A DNA stretch of 64,000 nt, from positions 547,180,488 through 547,244,487 of the forward strand of contig NC_081412.1 in assembly GCF_030272615.1 (NCBI RefSeq), in the 5' to 3' direction. The stretch's first letter is position 1. Every line of letters starts with the position of its first letter. This stretch comes from Cryptomeria japonica. Taxonomy: Eukaryota; Streptophyta; Pinopsida; Cupressales; Cupressaceae. Made by a program: the position numbers and the translations under genes. Below, piece after piece: positions 1 to 12,430 of the stretch. The notes beneath the pieces were generated by a model, which saw nothing but the letters and a program-made list of their open reading frames with translations, made no database searches and was not told the DNA's origin.

Positions 1-797
1 TCCTATGGTGTCGTTAGGGATCATATGGTGTCTTGTGACACCATAAGACCCCTTAAGACACCAAATTGTGTCGTTAGGGGTCATATTGTGTCCTACGACC
101 CCATAAGAAACAATATGACCCCTAACAACATGATTTGGTGTCTTAAGGGGTCCTATGGTGTCGTTAGGGGTCATATGGTGTCCATAGGGGTCATATGGTG
201 TCTTGGGACACCATAGGACACCTTAGGACATAATATGACTCCTAACGACATGATTTGGTGTCTTAAGGGGTCTGATGGTGTTGTTAGGGGTCATATGGTG
301 TCCCATGAACCCTTATGACCTCTTAGGACACCATATGACCCCTAATGACACTATATTGGGTCGCTTTGGGTCATATTGTGTCCTAAGGGGTCCTATGGTG
401 TCCCAAGACACCATATGACCCCTATGGACACCATATGACCCCTAACGACACCATAGGACCCCTTAAGACACCAAATCATGTCGTTAGGGGTCATATGGTG
501 TCCTAAGGGGTCATAGACCACAATATGACCCCTTAGGACATAATATGACCCAAAGCGACCCAATATGGTGTCATTAGGGGTCATATGGTGTCCTGAGAGG
601 TCATAAGGGTTTATGGGACACCATATCACATAACTATCATTAGGGGTCATAGTTATGGGTCGTAAGACACAATATGACCCCTAGTGACATGATTTGGTGT
701 CTTAAGGGGTCCTATGGTGTCCCAAGACACCATATGACCCCTAACGACACCATAGGTCCCCTTAAGACACCAAATTGTGTCGTTAGGGGTCATATGG
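1..797. repeat. Minisatellite array A (CATATGACCCCT units, both orientations)
   Basis: Short units of about 20 bp built on CATATGACCCCTAACGACACC and its reverse complement alternate along the block, with variants such as GGACCCCTTAAGACACC. Many units are centred on the palindrome CATATG. The array runs off the left edge of the window. Open reading frames in it are simply repeat translated in every frame, so no gene is called. The unit resembles the array at 9665-12430. Confidence 0.9.
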
Positions 798-1294
<497 letters not shown>

Positions 1295-2250
1295 TAAAAT
1301 ATGACTAATAAAATCTGATATCTAATTTAATCGGATATCGGATTTCTGCCATGTGGCAGTTTACTTCATAAATGGCGGCAAAGGGAAATTCATCGGGGAC
1401 CGCAAATTTTTGTACTCAAATTTTCAAATTTCAAATTTCGGCTCAGGAATGCTTTGGTATTAGGCTTGGAAGCTACAAGCCTGGAAAGTCAACTGAAAAA
1501 ACATGTTTTTCAGTATTCCCTTGTTTTCCAGACTTTACACTGGTGGCTGACAACTTTTTTTGTAGCCAAAAATTGATAAAACGAAAAGGGTTTTTTAAGG
1601 ACGTTCCCAACTTTCCAACAATATAAGGCTTGTCTTATTTTGACTTTAGTAAATAATTATTATTTATTTTCTAATTGAATTCTGACAATAGTCCTGATTG
1701 ATATACTGATTGAAAAACACTCATAACTTTCAAACGGTATAACATTTTTTGAAACCGAAACATGCGTCACATCCTATGCTTTGTCTACTATAGGGAAAAA
1801 TTAAAAAAAATTAAATTTCATAAGGTTTTGACCAAGTTAAGGTGGTCAGATGTAGGAGTTTCTGAATTTCTGAAAAGTTGTAGTAAAAGAATCATAAATA
1901 ATTATTTAATTCATAAAAAATTAAAAAAAAATATGTGTCACATCCGGACATGAGTCTAATACTTATATTATAAATATTATAAAAAAATATTAAGATTTGA
2001 TTTTGATTAGGGTGGTCAGACATACGTCTACTTCTTATTTTTTTCCTGAAATTTTAGTACCACTGCATTGAAATTTGAAATTTTCATCAAATAAGATTTT
2101 TTTTTTCCAAAAAACAATTAGTAGCTTAGAAACTACATTCAATTTTCTATATATTCTCTTCTTACATATTTTAAAAATAATGTTCACAACTTATTCAAAT
2201 TTTCATGTCAAGTTGCATAACTCTAATTTTTCTAAAATTTCATTGCCACT
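1295..2250. other. AT-rich DNA, no gene seen
   Basis: No supported coding region. Phrases such as CATAACTTTCAAACGG (near 1720) and GGTGGTCAGA (near 1840 and 2010) have close counterparts inside the two TIR elements (4960-5350 and 27290-27600). It may therefore be an internal remnant of the same transposon family, but no terminal repeats could be placed around it. Confidence 0.4.
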
Positions 2251-3759
2251 TAAGGGCCTGTTTTGGCACACCATGATCCTGCACATACCCTAAACATAAA
2301 CTTGCAAGGTTTAGAACAAAAACTCGTACGCATTTCTGTGATAGAGAAGAAGAAACACATAATCAGAAAGAGGAGAGATAGAATGCAGGATCAATCAGAA
2401 ACTCATACGAGTTTCTTCATAGAGTAGTACGACAATTCCCTCATCCCAGGACAACAAAACACAAAAACTCATCTTAGGATATGCAAAATGTCGTATGAAA
2501 TTTCCAGCAAAAGCATTGCCTGCAACCAAACACTCACAAAAACTTGCAAGGAAGGTTACATTAGGGACGTGGGTCCCACCGGGCATGCTAGAATGAAGAA
2601 AGGGAAAATATCTTTGTGCAAGGTTAGATTGTTAATTCAAATCAAAGCACAAAACATGGAAATAAAATACATAAAACAACAATCTATGATACCTTGACTA
2701 GAGAGTTCTCTTGTTCCTCCGATTTGGACTCTTGATGAAGCCAAGAATGCGCCTCTCCTTAGCTTGATTGGATTGGTCCAATGTAGATATGTGGTTGGCT
2801 CTCCAAAGTGTGCACAAATGAGGATGGAGATGGATAGATGGATGGAAGAGTGAAGTTGTGGATGAGGATCAAAGTGGCTAAATATGCAAGTGGGGATGAT
2901 TTGGCTAGAGTTTGGGTATCTAGATGGATTTCAATAAGCAAATTAGCAGCATGCACTTACAAGATTTGGAGATAAGATATGAGAGAATGGAGTAATCAAT
3001 TTATAGGAAGAGAGGAGGAGAAATGGAGAGCTAGGATTGACCTAAGATGGAGGGTCAAGATTCCTTGTGAGCCCACACAAGGAATAAGATATTCCTTGAG
3101 GGATGGAAATGAAGAATTAAAAATTCTTCAAAAGGGATGCTCATGGGGATTGGAGGAATAAGGAGGAATTAAAAATTCCTTGGAAGATGAGATGCTTAGA
3201 GGAATATGAGATTTTGAAAATCTCACATTCACCTAGGAAAAGAGCATTTAAGGAGAGTGGTTGGATGGAAGGGACAAGGAGTTGACTTTGTGGCTAATCA
3301 TGATGATTAGCCACTAGCAACTCATTAGGAGAGGATTAGAGGAAAGATTAGGTGGGATTAGGGTAGATAAGATTTGTAGGAGGATTTGACTAGGAGAGAT
3401 AATGAGTGGAGGGAATTAAAAATTAGAAGATTAATGCTAAGTGAGTTTAGGGAGTTTCTAAGCAATTTATTAGGTTAATGATGGATTAGGAAAAAGGTGA
3501 TTTGTAGGAATCACTTAGGTTAACTAATTAATTGGAATTAATTAGTTAAGAGGAGGAATTTGAGGAGTTTTAATATTGAGGATTTTTAGAAGAATAAAAA
3601 GGGGATTTATTTATTAAATAAATCAATCAATAGACCATAGTGACAATATTAATTATAATTAATTAATATTGAGGAGGAATTAAAAATTAGCATAATTAAT
3701 AAATTAATTATGTGAGGAACTTTAAAATAATTAAAATAATTATTTTTAAGTGTCTACAC
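2251..3759. other. Purine-rich repeat-like DNA, possible LTR remnant
   Basis: Plus-strand A/G-rich sequence with recurring GAGGAATTAAAAATT phrases (about 3100-3700), ending in GTGTCTACA, which resembles a retrotransposon LTR terminus. A small hairpin (GAAACTC...GAGTTTC) lies at 2398-2415. No partner LTR, primer site or coding domain was found, so the LTR idea is weak. Confidence 0.3.
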
Positions 3760-4885
3760 TTTTTATCCAATATTGCAATTTTTTTCTAAAAGACTATCTT
3801 GGAGATGTTTCTCCAAAAGACATGTGATTCTTTTTATCCCAAGACAACAATGTGCGAAGATAGCCAAAATTTTGAACAAATGAGATCTTGGTCAACTAAA
3901 TGAAACTCGCTAAATGAATCAACAACGATTTGCAAACATTGAAAGCTTTTAAGATAGCAATGTGAGATCCTTTTTAAGCTTCCACACGAAATGTGAGTTT
4001 TGTTTTAATTTCTTGCAAAAAAGATGAGTTCTTTTTAACAAAAATTTAGCAAAGAGAACTATTCTAACTCCTCCTGCAAAAAATTGTTAGAACCTGCAAC
4101 CAAATTAGTTTAGAAAAAAATAAATTTTGATGGTGGGCTTCACAAGCCTAAATTTTAACTCTATTACAAATTTTTTGCCTTCATCAGCTCTATGTGTTAA
4201 ACTATGGAACAAATGCGCTAAGAAATGATGCTTATGCGCTAGAAAATCAAGTAGATGTGCTACTATGAGGCTTGGATGTGCTAGTCTAGTGTTGGTACGC
4301 ACTAAAATATTAGAGAGGGATAAGCACTAAAAATAAGATCAGATGCATTGAAAGATGGTTTATATGTGCTAATATGTGCCATGGAAGTGCTAGGATAAGC
4401 TATGGATGTGTTAAAGAACTCTTTGATGCGCTATTATGATATTTTAACGTGATCTTTGTGTTCAACCTGCAATAAAAATGATATTAGATTTGGGGACATG
4501 CTCCATATTGGGCACCATAAATGTGTGCTGGAATATGTGGTGATTAGAATATTAAGATTTAGACCAAAACACCAACATCCCAATGAGACTTTTGAGTGAA
4601 AATATGAACTAACTTAAACTAGTTTAACCTCTCAAGATATGTCTCATTGTTCTCTATCTCATAAGATCCCTAAAGTCAATGTTTTTCTCTCATATCATTG
4701 AGAAAATGACTTAGGAATGACAACTCCAAGAAAGAGTGATATTGTGATCTATACGCATGAAAGCATTATAAGATCTATATGATATGTTCAAAATCATGAT
4801 ATTAAGCTAAAATGAAGATAATGATATGGTAAATATATTGACAAACTATCTTAACATGATATACTAGCATGGATATGTTATGATA
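3760..4885. other. AT-rich DNA, no gene seen
   Basis: No convincing ORF. At 4200-4450 there are loose repeats of a phrase around GATGTGCTA/TATGTGCTA. At 4511-4517 GGCACCA precedes a TGTG-initiated sequence, a possible primer site and LTR start, but this is unproven. The block ends where the large TIR element begins. Confidence 0.35.
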
Positions 4886-4923
4886 GGGTGAACTCACAAT
4901 AATGGTTCCCACTTTTTTGCCAC
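4886..4923 (+). repeat. Left TIR of the 8.4 kb element
   Basis: Starts GGGTGAACTCAC and continues through GGTTCCCACTTTTTTGCC. It pairs with 13243-13278 with only a few mismatches and a 2-base difference in the T run. The boundary is set where similarity stops; one or two bases of uncertainty remain because no target duplication is visible. Confidence 0.75.
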
Positions 4924-5694
4924 TTTTGACACTGAGATGTACATTTTTAAAATAATCTTCAACTTCCGAGAACTATAACTTTTAAACTATTAAAAATTTG
5001 AAGATGATGTAAATTAGTGATTTCTAGAATTTTGTTTGTAGATTCTATATACATTTTTTTCAAATTTTTTTGAAAGATTTTTTAAAAAATTTTCCATCTC
5101 CCTCGAAAAGTAGTTTTTTACAACAAACTACATTTTTTAAGAGTGATGTGCCTCCCGAAACGCATAACTTTTTTTCTATAAATGATAAAAACTCAATTCT
5201 TTCAAATTTTGGTTTGTAACATCAATATCCAGGGCTTGCATTTGGTTTTATAGTGATATGTTCAATATTTTTCATTTTATAAAGTTTTGAAGTCCGACTA
5301 GTCATAATTCAAACATAGGTTTACGTTTGAACACATAACTTGTTCTATATAAATCGAAATTCAATTTTATTTTTTTTGTTAGAAAGAAGACATCAATACC
5401 AAGGGCATAGATATTTTTCAAAAAAATTTTGAATTAGTTTCTTATTTTTCCCAATGCGTTGAACAGAGAAGTTCATGTTCAGTGAAAAACCAATTTTTAA
5501 TAAAATTAAAAAATCAAGAACATAATAAATTCAAAATATAACAAAATTATATTCGTTGGAAAGATTGCTTCGAGTACTACCATCTAATATTTTTGGGTTA
5601 TCAAGATTATTTCATTCGTGTATTGAACCAGAGCTCCGAAGTCATTAATTCTTCAGAACTCTGAAATTTTTTGGGAGAAACTTCTAATTTTGGG
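4924..5694. other. AT-rich left arm of the TIR element
   Basis: No ORF. Two loosely similar phrases, CATCAATATCCAGGGC near 5220 and CATCAATACCAAGGGC near 5391, together with repeated CATAACTT motifs, suggest degenerate internal duplication. Confidence 0.4.
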
Positions 5695-5875
5695 GTTTCG
5701 ATCGAACACGTGTTCGATCGGATTGGGTTCGCTCGAACCAAAAGGGGTTCGAGCGAACCCCCATTCGCTCGAACCGGCGAGCTAGATTTTGGCACTCATA
5801 TTTTTGTAACTGCCATGTTCGAGCGAACCCAACAATTTTTAACTGTCGGCTTTCGTTCGAACTCGGGCCGACGCA
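5695..5875. repeat. Left subterminal palindrome cluster (TTCGAGCGAA/TTCGATCGAA)
   Basis: GGTTCGAGCGAACC-type near-palindromes occur in both orientations, each 10-16 bp. At 5699-5720 there is a perfect 22-bp palindrome with CACGTG at its centre and CGATCGAA arms. CpG density is far above the AT-rich surroundings. The same motif forms the cluster near the right end (13033-13203). Inferred to be transposase-binding or regulatory sites of the element. Confidence 0.75.
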
Positions 5876-6035
5876 TTTTTTCTTTTTTTTTTTCATTTGT
5901 GGAATCGTATAAATGTCCATAATTTTTTTTCGCTTTTTATCACTCAAATGATTAAAATAATTCGCATTTTTGGATGAGAGAAGATATTTGAAAATTATTT
6001 TGAAGGCGAATAATTTGAAGGTTTTTTGTAAAAGC

Positions 6036-6138
6036 ATGGGGAACAAGAAGAGAAGGCAAAATAAGACTTCAAGGAATTATTCTCCCGAAATGGAAGAAAG
6101 ATATCGAGAACAAAGAAGACAAAGATATCATGATGCAA
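6036..6138 (+). CDS. Possible first exon of a plus-strand transposon gene
   Basis: From ATG at 6036 the frame encodes a 34-residue very basic and polar peptide starting MGNKKRRQNKTSRNY and containing EERYREQRRQRYHD, then meets a good 5' splice site (CAA|GTATGT at 6139). An upstream in-frame ATG at 5970 would add 22 residues; 6036 is preferred because the basic run starts there. Basic arginine-rich N-termini are common in nucleic-acid-binding transposon proteins, but no family is recognised and no downstream exon could be placed in the AT-rich repeats that follow. It faces the minus-strand gene at 7367-9330, so the element may have held two convergent genes, one now mostly lost. Confidence 0.35.
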
Positions 6139-6689
6139 GTATGTATTTTTAATTTTATTTCTATTTAATTTAATATGTATTACGTATCAATTAATTAGAA
6201 TTCAATATTTTTTATCTAATATTTTATTGGAAAACATAATTAATTTGAGATAATACATGTAATCCACATGAATTGAATTTTAATGTACAAGTTCACGATA
6301 AATTCTAGATCTCAAGTAACTTGTTTTGAAACTATTTAGGATAAATATTTTTTAAGTTTATTTATACATTATATCAAATTAGGATGTATTTAAATGTGCA
6401 CGTGTTTAATTGTATGTAATTGTATTTGTATTTAATTAAAAAATGCATATTTAAATTAGAATGTAATATGTACATTTGTAAAATTGATATATTTAATATG
6501 GAATTAGGACATGTACATGTTGTGAACTATTTAACTACAATATACATACCTAGAAGCTCACATACCTACAAATATACATACCTATGTAATATACATGTAC
6601 TGGATGTGAACTATTCAATACATGACCTATTAAGTTTAGTTTGTTCATTTCATACATACTCTTTTGTTTGAAAATCAAACATGTATAAT
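6139..6689. other. AT-rich DNA after the putative exon, no gene seen
   Basis: Possible intron or decayed sequence of the TIR element. Short repeats of TACATACCTA and ATGTACATG occur. No coding exon is supported. Confidence 0.4.
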
Positions 6690-7320
6690 TGAATACATAA
6701 TCTTTTGTTTGAAAATCAAACATGTATTTAAATCTAATCTAATCAAACATGTATAAATCTAATATAATCAAACATGTATAATAGATGATCAAACACAAAC
6801 CAGGTATATAGAATAATCTAGGGTCTAAACAAGTCGTTGTACATGCATGAAATATACAATCTAATCAAACATGTATTTAAATCTAATCTAATCAAACATG
6901 TATAAATCTAATATAATCAAACATGTATAATAGATGATCAAACACAAACCAGGTATAAAGTATAATCTAGAGTCTAAACAAGTCGTTGTACATGCATGAA
7001 ATATACAATCTAATCAATCATGTATTTAAATCTAATTTAATCAAACATCATGTACATAAATCTAGAATATAATCAAACATGTGTATAAATATAATATAAT
7101 CAAACATGTATAAAACTTATAACATGTATAATCTATAGTCTAAACTCCATGTATAAAGTATAATCTAGAGTCAAACACAAACCAGGTATAAAGTATAATC
7201 TAGAGTCTAAACTCCATGTATAAAGTATAAAGTATAATCCAGAGTCAAACATAAACCAGGTATAAAGTATAATCTAGAGTCTAAACTCCATGTACGTGCA
7301 TGAATATATATAATATGAAA
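6690..7320. repeat. 149-bp tandem repeat, degenerate
   Basis: A unit containing TGTATTTAAATCTAATC, AATCAAACATG and CAAACACAAACCAGG recurs at about 6722, 6871 and 7020 (spacing about 149 bp). It then breaks up into shorter fragments ending AAGTATAATCTAGAGTC to about 7290. It lies just beyond the 3' end of the minus-strand gene. Confidence 0.8.
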
Positions 7321-7366
7321 GTATATAAAAAGATAAATGTAAATGAGCTATAAAGTCTGGAGCAAA

Positions 7367-9330
7367 TCAATAGGGATCATCATGTCGGCTACGAACTGAG
7401 CGACCATCTGAGCGGGAGTCCTGCAAAAGTAGAATTTATTTAAATATTAAATATAATATATATATCTCTCTAGACGTGCATGTACATCAAATATATATAT
7501 ACCAAAAACCATAACTAACCTGTACACTAACAGCATCTAAAGAATCTCTCCTACACACATGCTCAGAGCTCAAGGAAGGAGTGACATGAGCTAACTGTCA
7601 ATTTAAGGATTAGTCCACAATCAATTTAAATGATCTACAAATTAAAACTTAGAACTCTAGATTATTTAAATTAAACATGAGATCTATATATATAGATTTA
7701 TCAGGTACAAATTTGCAATGTATGTATACATATCTTCTAAAATTTTAAACGCACATGTACATGTACATACCTGTGTATCACCTGGAGTAGGCTGTATAGT
7801 CTAATCCTATCCCGTGATCATATCAACAACATCACTTGTGCCAGCATATCTCTCTCTAGCTGTACGTATCACTGAGGAGTGCAAGGGGCTAACTAGATGA
7901 GTGGACATCATGGATGAAGTGTCTGACTGTAGTAGCATGTCCATAAATCCAGTATGGCTCAAATCTCTCAGCTGATCCTCAAATGAGTCCAAACCCTCAT
8001 CTGTGATATGTACCTGATCAGCTCGTATCTCCTCACATGAATCCAACTAGCCCTCATCTGTGATATGGAGTTCATCAGCTCGTAGCTCCTCCTCTGCAGC
8101 AACAGAGTGATCTGTAGGTGGGTCAGTGCCTGGAGCATGTGTAGAGTGATGAGAATGCTGTGACTGCCTCGGGGTATGTGTCAATGTCGCTGTAGCTTGA
8201 ACATCTCTGAGAATCTCCTCTCTAACATCACCCAATGGTATCCCAAGTCGAGATGAAATAAAACTATAAGCATGTAGTAGGTCCTCGACTAAATACTACG
8301 ACATCTGTACATGTCTACTACCTCCGACTATAGCTGCTACCTCATCTGGGGAGGGGATGCCAGCAGAAATATACCGATCATCTGAATCTGAAGCCCCCCC
8401 ATGACTACAAGATGCATGATCTATGGATGATCGCGAATGTGGTCGACTCATCATATATCTGCCCACCCTGTCAGAAGATATGGTGGCTGTTGCTGATGCA
8501 ATATGTCCAATCCTATCAATTGCTTCTCTCTGAGAAGCAATCACAACGTGATCTGCTATGGGTGCCATGGCTAGGACTACTGCAGGAAATCTCTGGCCAA
8601 CAAGATCCCTGTGTCTAGGTGGAGCTCTATCATGCCTACGATATGCATCTCTATCAGCAATCCTGCCCCTCCCCTGTCCATAATATCCCAGAATATCAAG
8701 GTAGTTTGGTTTCATCTGACAATGAACCTCAGCAAATACCTGCTGTGCAAAGTATAATGGAATCTGGTCGTTATTAGGATAACGACCATGGGCTGCTAAG
8801 AATCGTGGGTAAATCAGTGATGCAACCTATGGGTCGATACATCTGGTAACCTGATATCCCCTCACCTTACTCTTCTCCTGATATTGTGGGAAGCATCTCT
8901 CCTTGATGGTCTCCTTCGAGACCACCCCCACCACATCAGCAAAAGAATGAGGACCCCTCACCTCACTCCTCAACTTTCTATATATATCCTCTATAACCTC
9001 AGGTGAGAATGAGGTATGAGATACTAAGCGGTCCCTCAATGTCTACAAGTTGTCAAAAATGGACGTGCACGTACTCTTGTACACGCCATCAGTACGAGGG
9101 TCATCTAGTATGGCCCTCAACCTATGCAACTCTCGATCACTGTAATGAAAAATAGTAGCAATGTCGGGCAAGGGGGGATCCTGCTATGGAGGATCCTGTT
9201 GTGGTGGCTCCTGATGTGGAGCTTGCGCAGGTGGATCCTGATCAGGAGCCTGCGAAGGTGGATCCTGATCAGGAGCTTGCAAAGGTGGATCCTGATCAGG
9301 AGCCTGCGAAGGTATATCCTGGGATGCCAT
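7367..9330 (-). pseudogene. TIR-element gene, three exons, unknown protein, six in-frame TAG stops
   Basis: Exon 1 runs 9330 to 7771 (520 codons) from an ATG (MASQDIPSQAPDQDP...) to CAG|GTATGT. Exon 2 is 7594 to 7520 (25 codons, acceptor ACAG, donor ACAG|GTTAGT). Exon 3 is 7420 to 7367 (17 codons plus TGA, acceptor TTTTGCAG). All junctions are phase 0, and exons 2 and 3 are free of stops, which supports the model. The intact protein would be about 562 residues. The N-terminus is a Gln/Pro/Asp-rich repeat; the middle has a predicted helical region (SFSPEVIEDIYRKLRSEV) and a basic stretch (GYYGQGRGRIADRDAYRRHD); the C-terminal third is Ser/His/Asp-rich. No known domain is recognised; it could be an accessory DNA-binding protein of the transposon. 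Exon 1 has no frameshift but six TAG codons (at 9184, 9043, 8827, 8296, 8047 and 7807), each one C-to-T step from CAG. Confidence 0.6.
9208..9318 (-). repeat. 27-bp coding repeat in the unknown transposon gene
   Basis: A 27-bp unit with GGATCCTGATCAGGAGC repeats about three to four times and encodes the nine-residue motif QAPDQDPPS on the minus strand. The unit length is a multiple of three, so copy-number change keeps the frame. Confidence 0.8.
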
Positions 9331-9370
9331 CTATCTAGGTACATGTCATAAAGTTAAAATAAATACGTAA

Positions 9371-9560
9371 GCAAAGAGAGAGAGATCATTTTCATGAGAG
9401 AGAGAGAGAGATCATTTTCATGAGAGAGAGAGAGAGATTATATACATATAAATCTTCATGACAGAGAGAGAGAGATCATTTTCATTTTCAAAAAATACAT
9501 GTAAAAATTTCAAATATTTTAGTGAGAGAGAGAGAGAGAGAGAGTTCATATATTTCAGAT
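9371..9560. repeat. GA-rich tandem repeat upstream of the transposon gene
   Basis: AGAGAGAGAGATCATTTTCATG-like units recur four times, interspersed with longer GA runs (for example 9525-9543). On the coding strand of the neighbouring gene this is a CT-rich tract 40-230 bp before the ATG, where plant promoters and 5' leaders often have pyrimidine patches. Confidence 0.8.
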
Positions 9561-9664
9561 CTAGAGATAACATATATTTCAGAGAGATAGAGAGATCTAA
9601 TGTACATGTACATATTTAAATCTTTGACATACATAAAAAATTCAAGAATAGAGAGATCTAACAC

Positions 9665-12430
9665 GTCATATGTATGTTAGGACACTATATTATCCTACGG
9701 GGAATGTCATATGTACAGTAGGATGTTATAAGGGGTCATATGTGGGTCTAACCACATATGACCCCTTAGGACACTATATGATCCTAAGGGGAATGTCATA
9801 TGTATAGTAGGATGTTATAAGGGGTCATATGTGGGTCTAACCACATATGACCCCTTAGGACACTATATGATCCTAAGGGGAATGTCATATGTACAGTAGG
9901 ATGTTATAAGGGGTCACGCATGTGTTAATGCATGTTGACCCCTTAGGACCACATACGACCCCTTAAGATAGTATGTGATGGACTAAGGGGTATGTCATTC
10001 ACACTAGGATTCTATAAGGGGTCACGCATGTGTTAATGCATGCGTGAGCCCTTAGGACCACATATTCAACCCCTTAGGACACATAGGAAATTTCATATGT
10101 ACAATAGGATGTTATTAGGGGTCATATGTGACCTGCTAAGGGGTCACATATGTGTCAATGCATGCATGGCCCCTTAGGACCACATATGACCCCTTAAGAC
10201 GCTATGTGATGAACTAAGGGGTATGTCGTTCACACTAGGATTTTATAAGGGGTCATATGTGGGTCTAACCACATATGACCCCTTAGGACACTATATGATC
10301 CTAAGGGGAATGTCATATGTATAGTAGGATGTTATAAGGGGTCACGCATGTGTTAATGCATGTTGACCCCTTAGGACCACATACGACCCCTTAAGATAGT
10401 ATGTGATGGACTAAGGGGTATGTCGTTCACACTAGGATTCTATAAGGGGTCACACATGTGTTAATGCATGCGTGAGCCCTTAGGACCACATATTCAACCC
10501 CTTAGGACACATAGGAAATGTCATATGTACAGTAGGATGTTATTAGGGGTCATATGTGACCTACTAAGGGGTCAGGTATGTGTCAATGCATGCATGGCCC
10601 CTTAGGACCACATATGACCCCTTAAGACGCTATGTGATGAACTAAGGGGTATGTCATTCACACTAGGATTTTATAAGGGGTCATATGTGGTTATAGGATT
10701 TTATAAGGGATCATATGTGGGTCTAACCACATATGACCCCTTAGGACACTATATGATCCTAAGGGGAATGTCATATGTACAATAGGATGTTATAAGGGGT
10801 CACGCATGTGTTAATGCATGTTGACCCCTTAGGACCACATACAACCCCTTAAGATAGTATGTGATGGACTAAGGGGTATGTCGTTCACACTAGGATTCTA
10901 TAAGGGGTCACGCATGTGTTAATGCATGCGTGAGCCCTTAGGGCCACATATTCAACCCCTTAGGACATATAGGAAATGTCATATGTACAGTAGGATGTTA
11001 TTAGGGGTCATATGTGACCTACTAAGGGGTCACGTATGTGTCAATGCATGTGTGGCCCCTTAGGACCACATATGACCCCTTAAGACGCTATGTGATGAAC
11101 TAAGGGGTATGTCGTTCACACTAGGATTTTATAAGGGGTCATATGTGGTTATAGGATTTTATAAGGGGTCATATGTGGGTCTAACCACATATGACCCCTT
11201 AGGACACTATATGATCCTAAGGGGAATGTCATATGTACAGTAGGATGTTATAAGGGGTCACGCATGTGTTAATGCATGTTGACCCCTTAGGACCACATAC
11301 GACCCCTTAAGATAGTATGTGATGGACTAAGGGGTATGTCATTCACACTAGGATTCTATAAGGGGTCACGCATGTGTTAATGCATGCGTGAGCCCTTAGG
11401 ACCACATATTCAACCCCTTAGGACACATAGGAAATGTCATATGTATAGTAGGATGTTATTAGGGGTCATATGTGACCTACTAAGGGGTCATGTATGTGTC
11501 AATGCATGCGTGGCCCCTAGGACCACATACGACCCTTAAGACGCTATGTGATGAACTAAAGGGTATGTCGTTCACACTAGGATTTTATAAGGGGTATGTG
11601 GTTATAGGATTTTATAAGGGGTCATATGTGGTTATGGGTCTAACCACATATGACCCCTTAGGACACTATATGATCCTAAGGGGAATGTCATATGTACAGT
11701 AGGATGTTATAAGGGGTCATATGTGACCTACTAAGGGGTCACACATGTGTTAATGCATGCGTGACCCCTTAGGACAACATACGACCCCTTAAGACACTAT
11801 GTGATGGACTAAGGGGTATGTCGTTCACACTAGGATTTTATAAGGGGTCATATGCAGTTCTAAGGGGTCATGCATATGTTATAACAAATGCATGATCCCT
11901 CAGAACCACATATGACCCCTTATGACACTATGTGATCCTAAGGGGAATGTCATATGTATAGTAGGATGTTATAAGGGGTCCTATGTGACCTACTAAGGGG
12001 TCACGCATGTGTTAATGCATGCGTGACCCCTTAGGACCACATACGACCCCTTAAGACGCTATGTGATGGGTTTTGGGATATGTCGTTCACACTAGGATTG
12101 ATTTTATAAAGGGTCATATGCGATTCTAATGGGTCACGCATGTGTTAAGACACTATTTGATGGACTAAGGGGTATGTCATTCACCCTACAATTTTATAAG
12201 GGGTCATATGCGATTCTAAGGGGTCCCGCATGTGTTATAACACGTGTGACCCCTTTAGAATTACGTATGGCCCCTTAGGACACTAGATGTGATCCTAAAG
12301 AGAATGTCATACATGTACACTATTATATTATATGTGATCCTCTATGACCTCCTAAGGGAACGTATAGTGTCATATGTGGTCTTAAGGGGTCATGTTGTGC
12401 GTGTAATAGGATGTGAAAATGGGTCACATT
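9665..12430. repeat. Minisatellite array B with about 458-bp higher-order repeat
   Basis: Short units of about 20 bp (CATATGACCCCTTAGGACAC and its inverse TAAGGGGTCATATG) are organised into a larger repeat. The marker phrase GTAGGATGTTATAAGGGGTC recurs at about 9896, 10325, 10784, 11242 and 11703, that is about 430 then 458-461 bp apart. Each large unit also contains GCATGTGTTAATGCATG and GGGTATGTCGTTCACAC. Copies are very similar in the centre and diverge after about 11870. It lies inside the 8.4 kb TIR element and shares its basic unit with array A at the left edge of the window. Confidence 0.9.

Noticed and set aside
25-650. ORFs in minisatellite array A read as small proteins
   Set aside because: The reading frames are translated repeat units; both strands and several frames are open, and the peptides are themselves periodic.
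7807-9330. Programmed TAG readthrough (recoding) of the transposon gene
   Set aside because: Plant nuclear TAG is a stop, six sites in one gene are too many for readthrough, and other dead elements here show the same bias; methylation decay is simpler.
9665-12430. Direct repeats that could suggest a CRISPR-like array
   Set aside because: The window is plant nuclear DNA, units occur in both orientations, and there are no unique spacers or cas genes.
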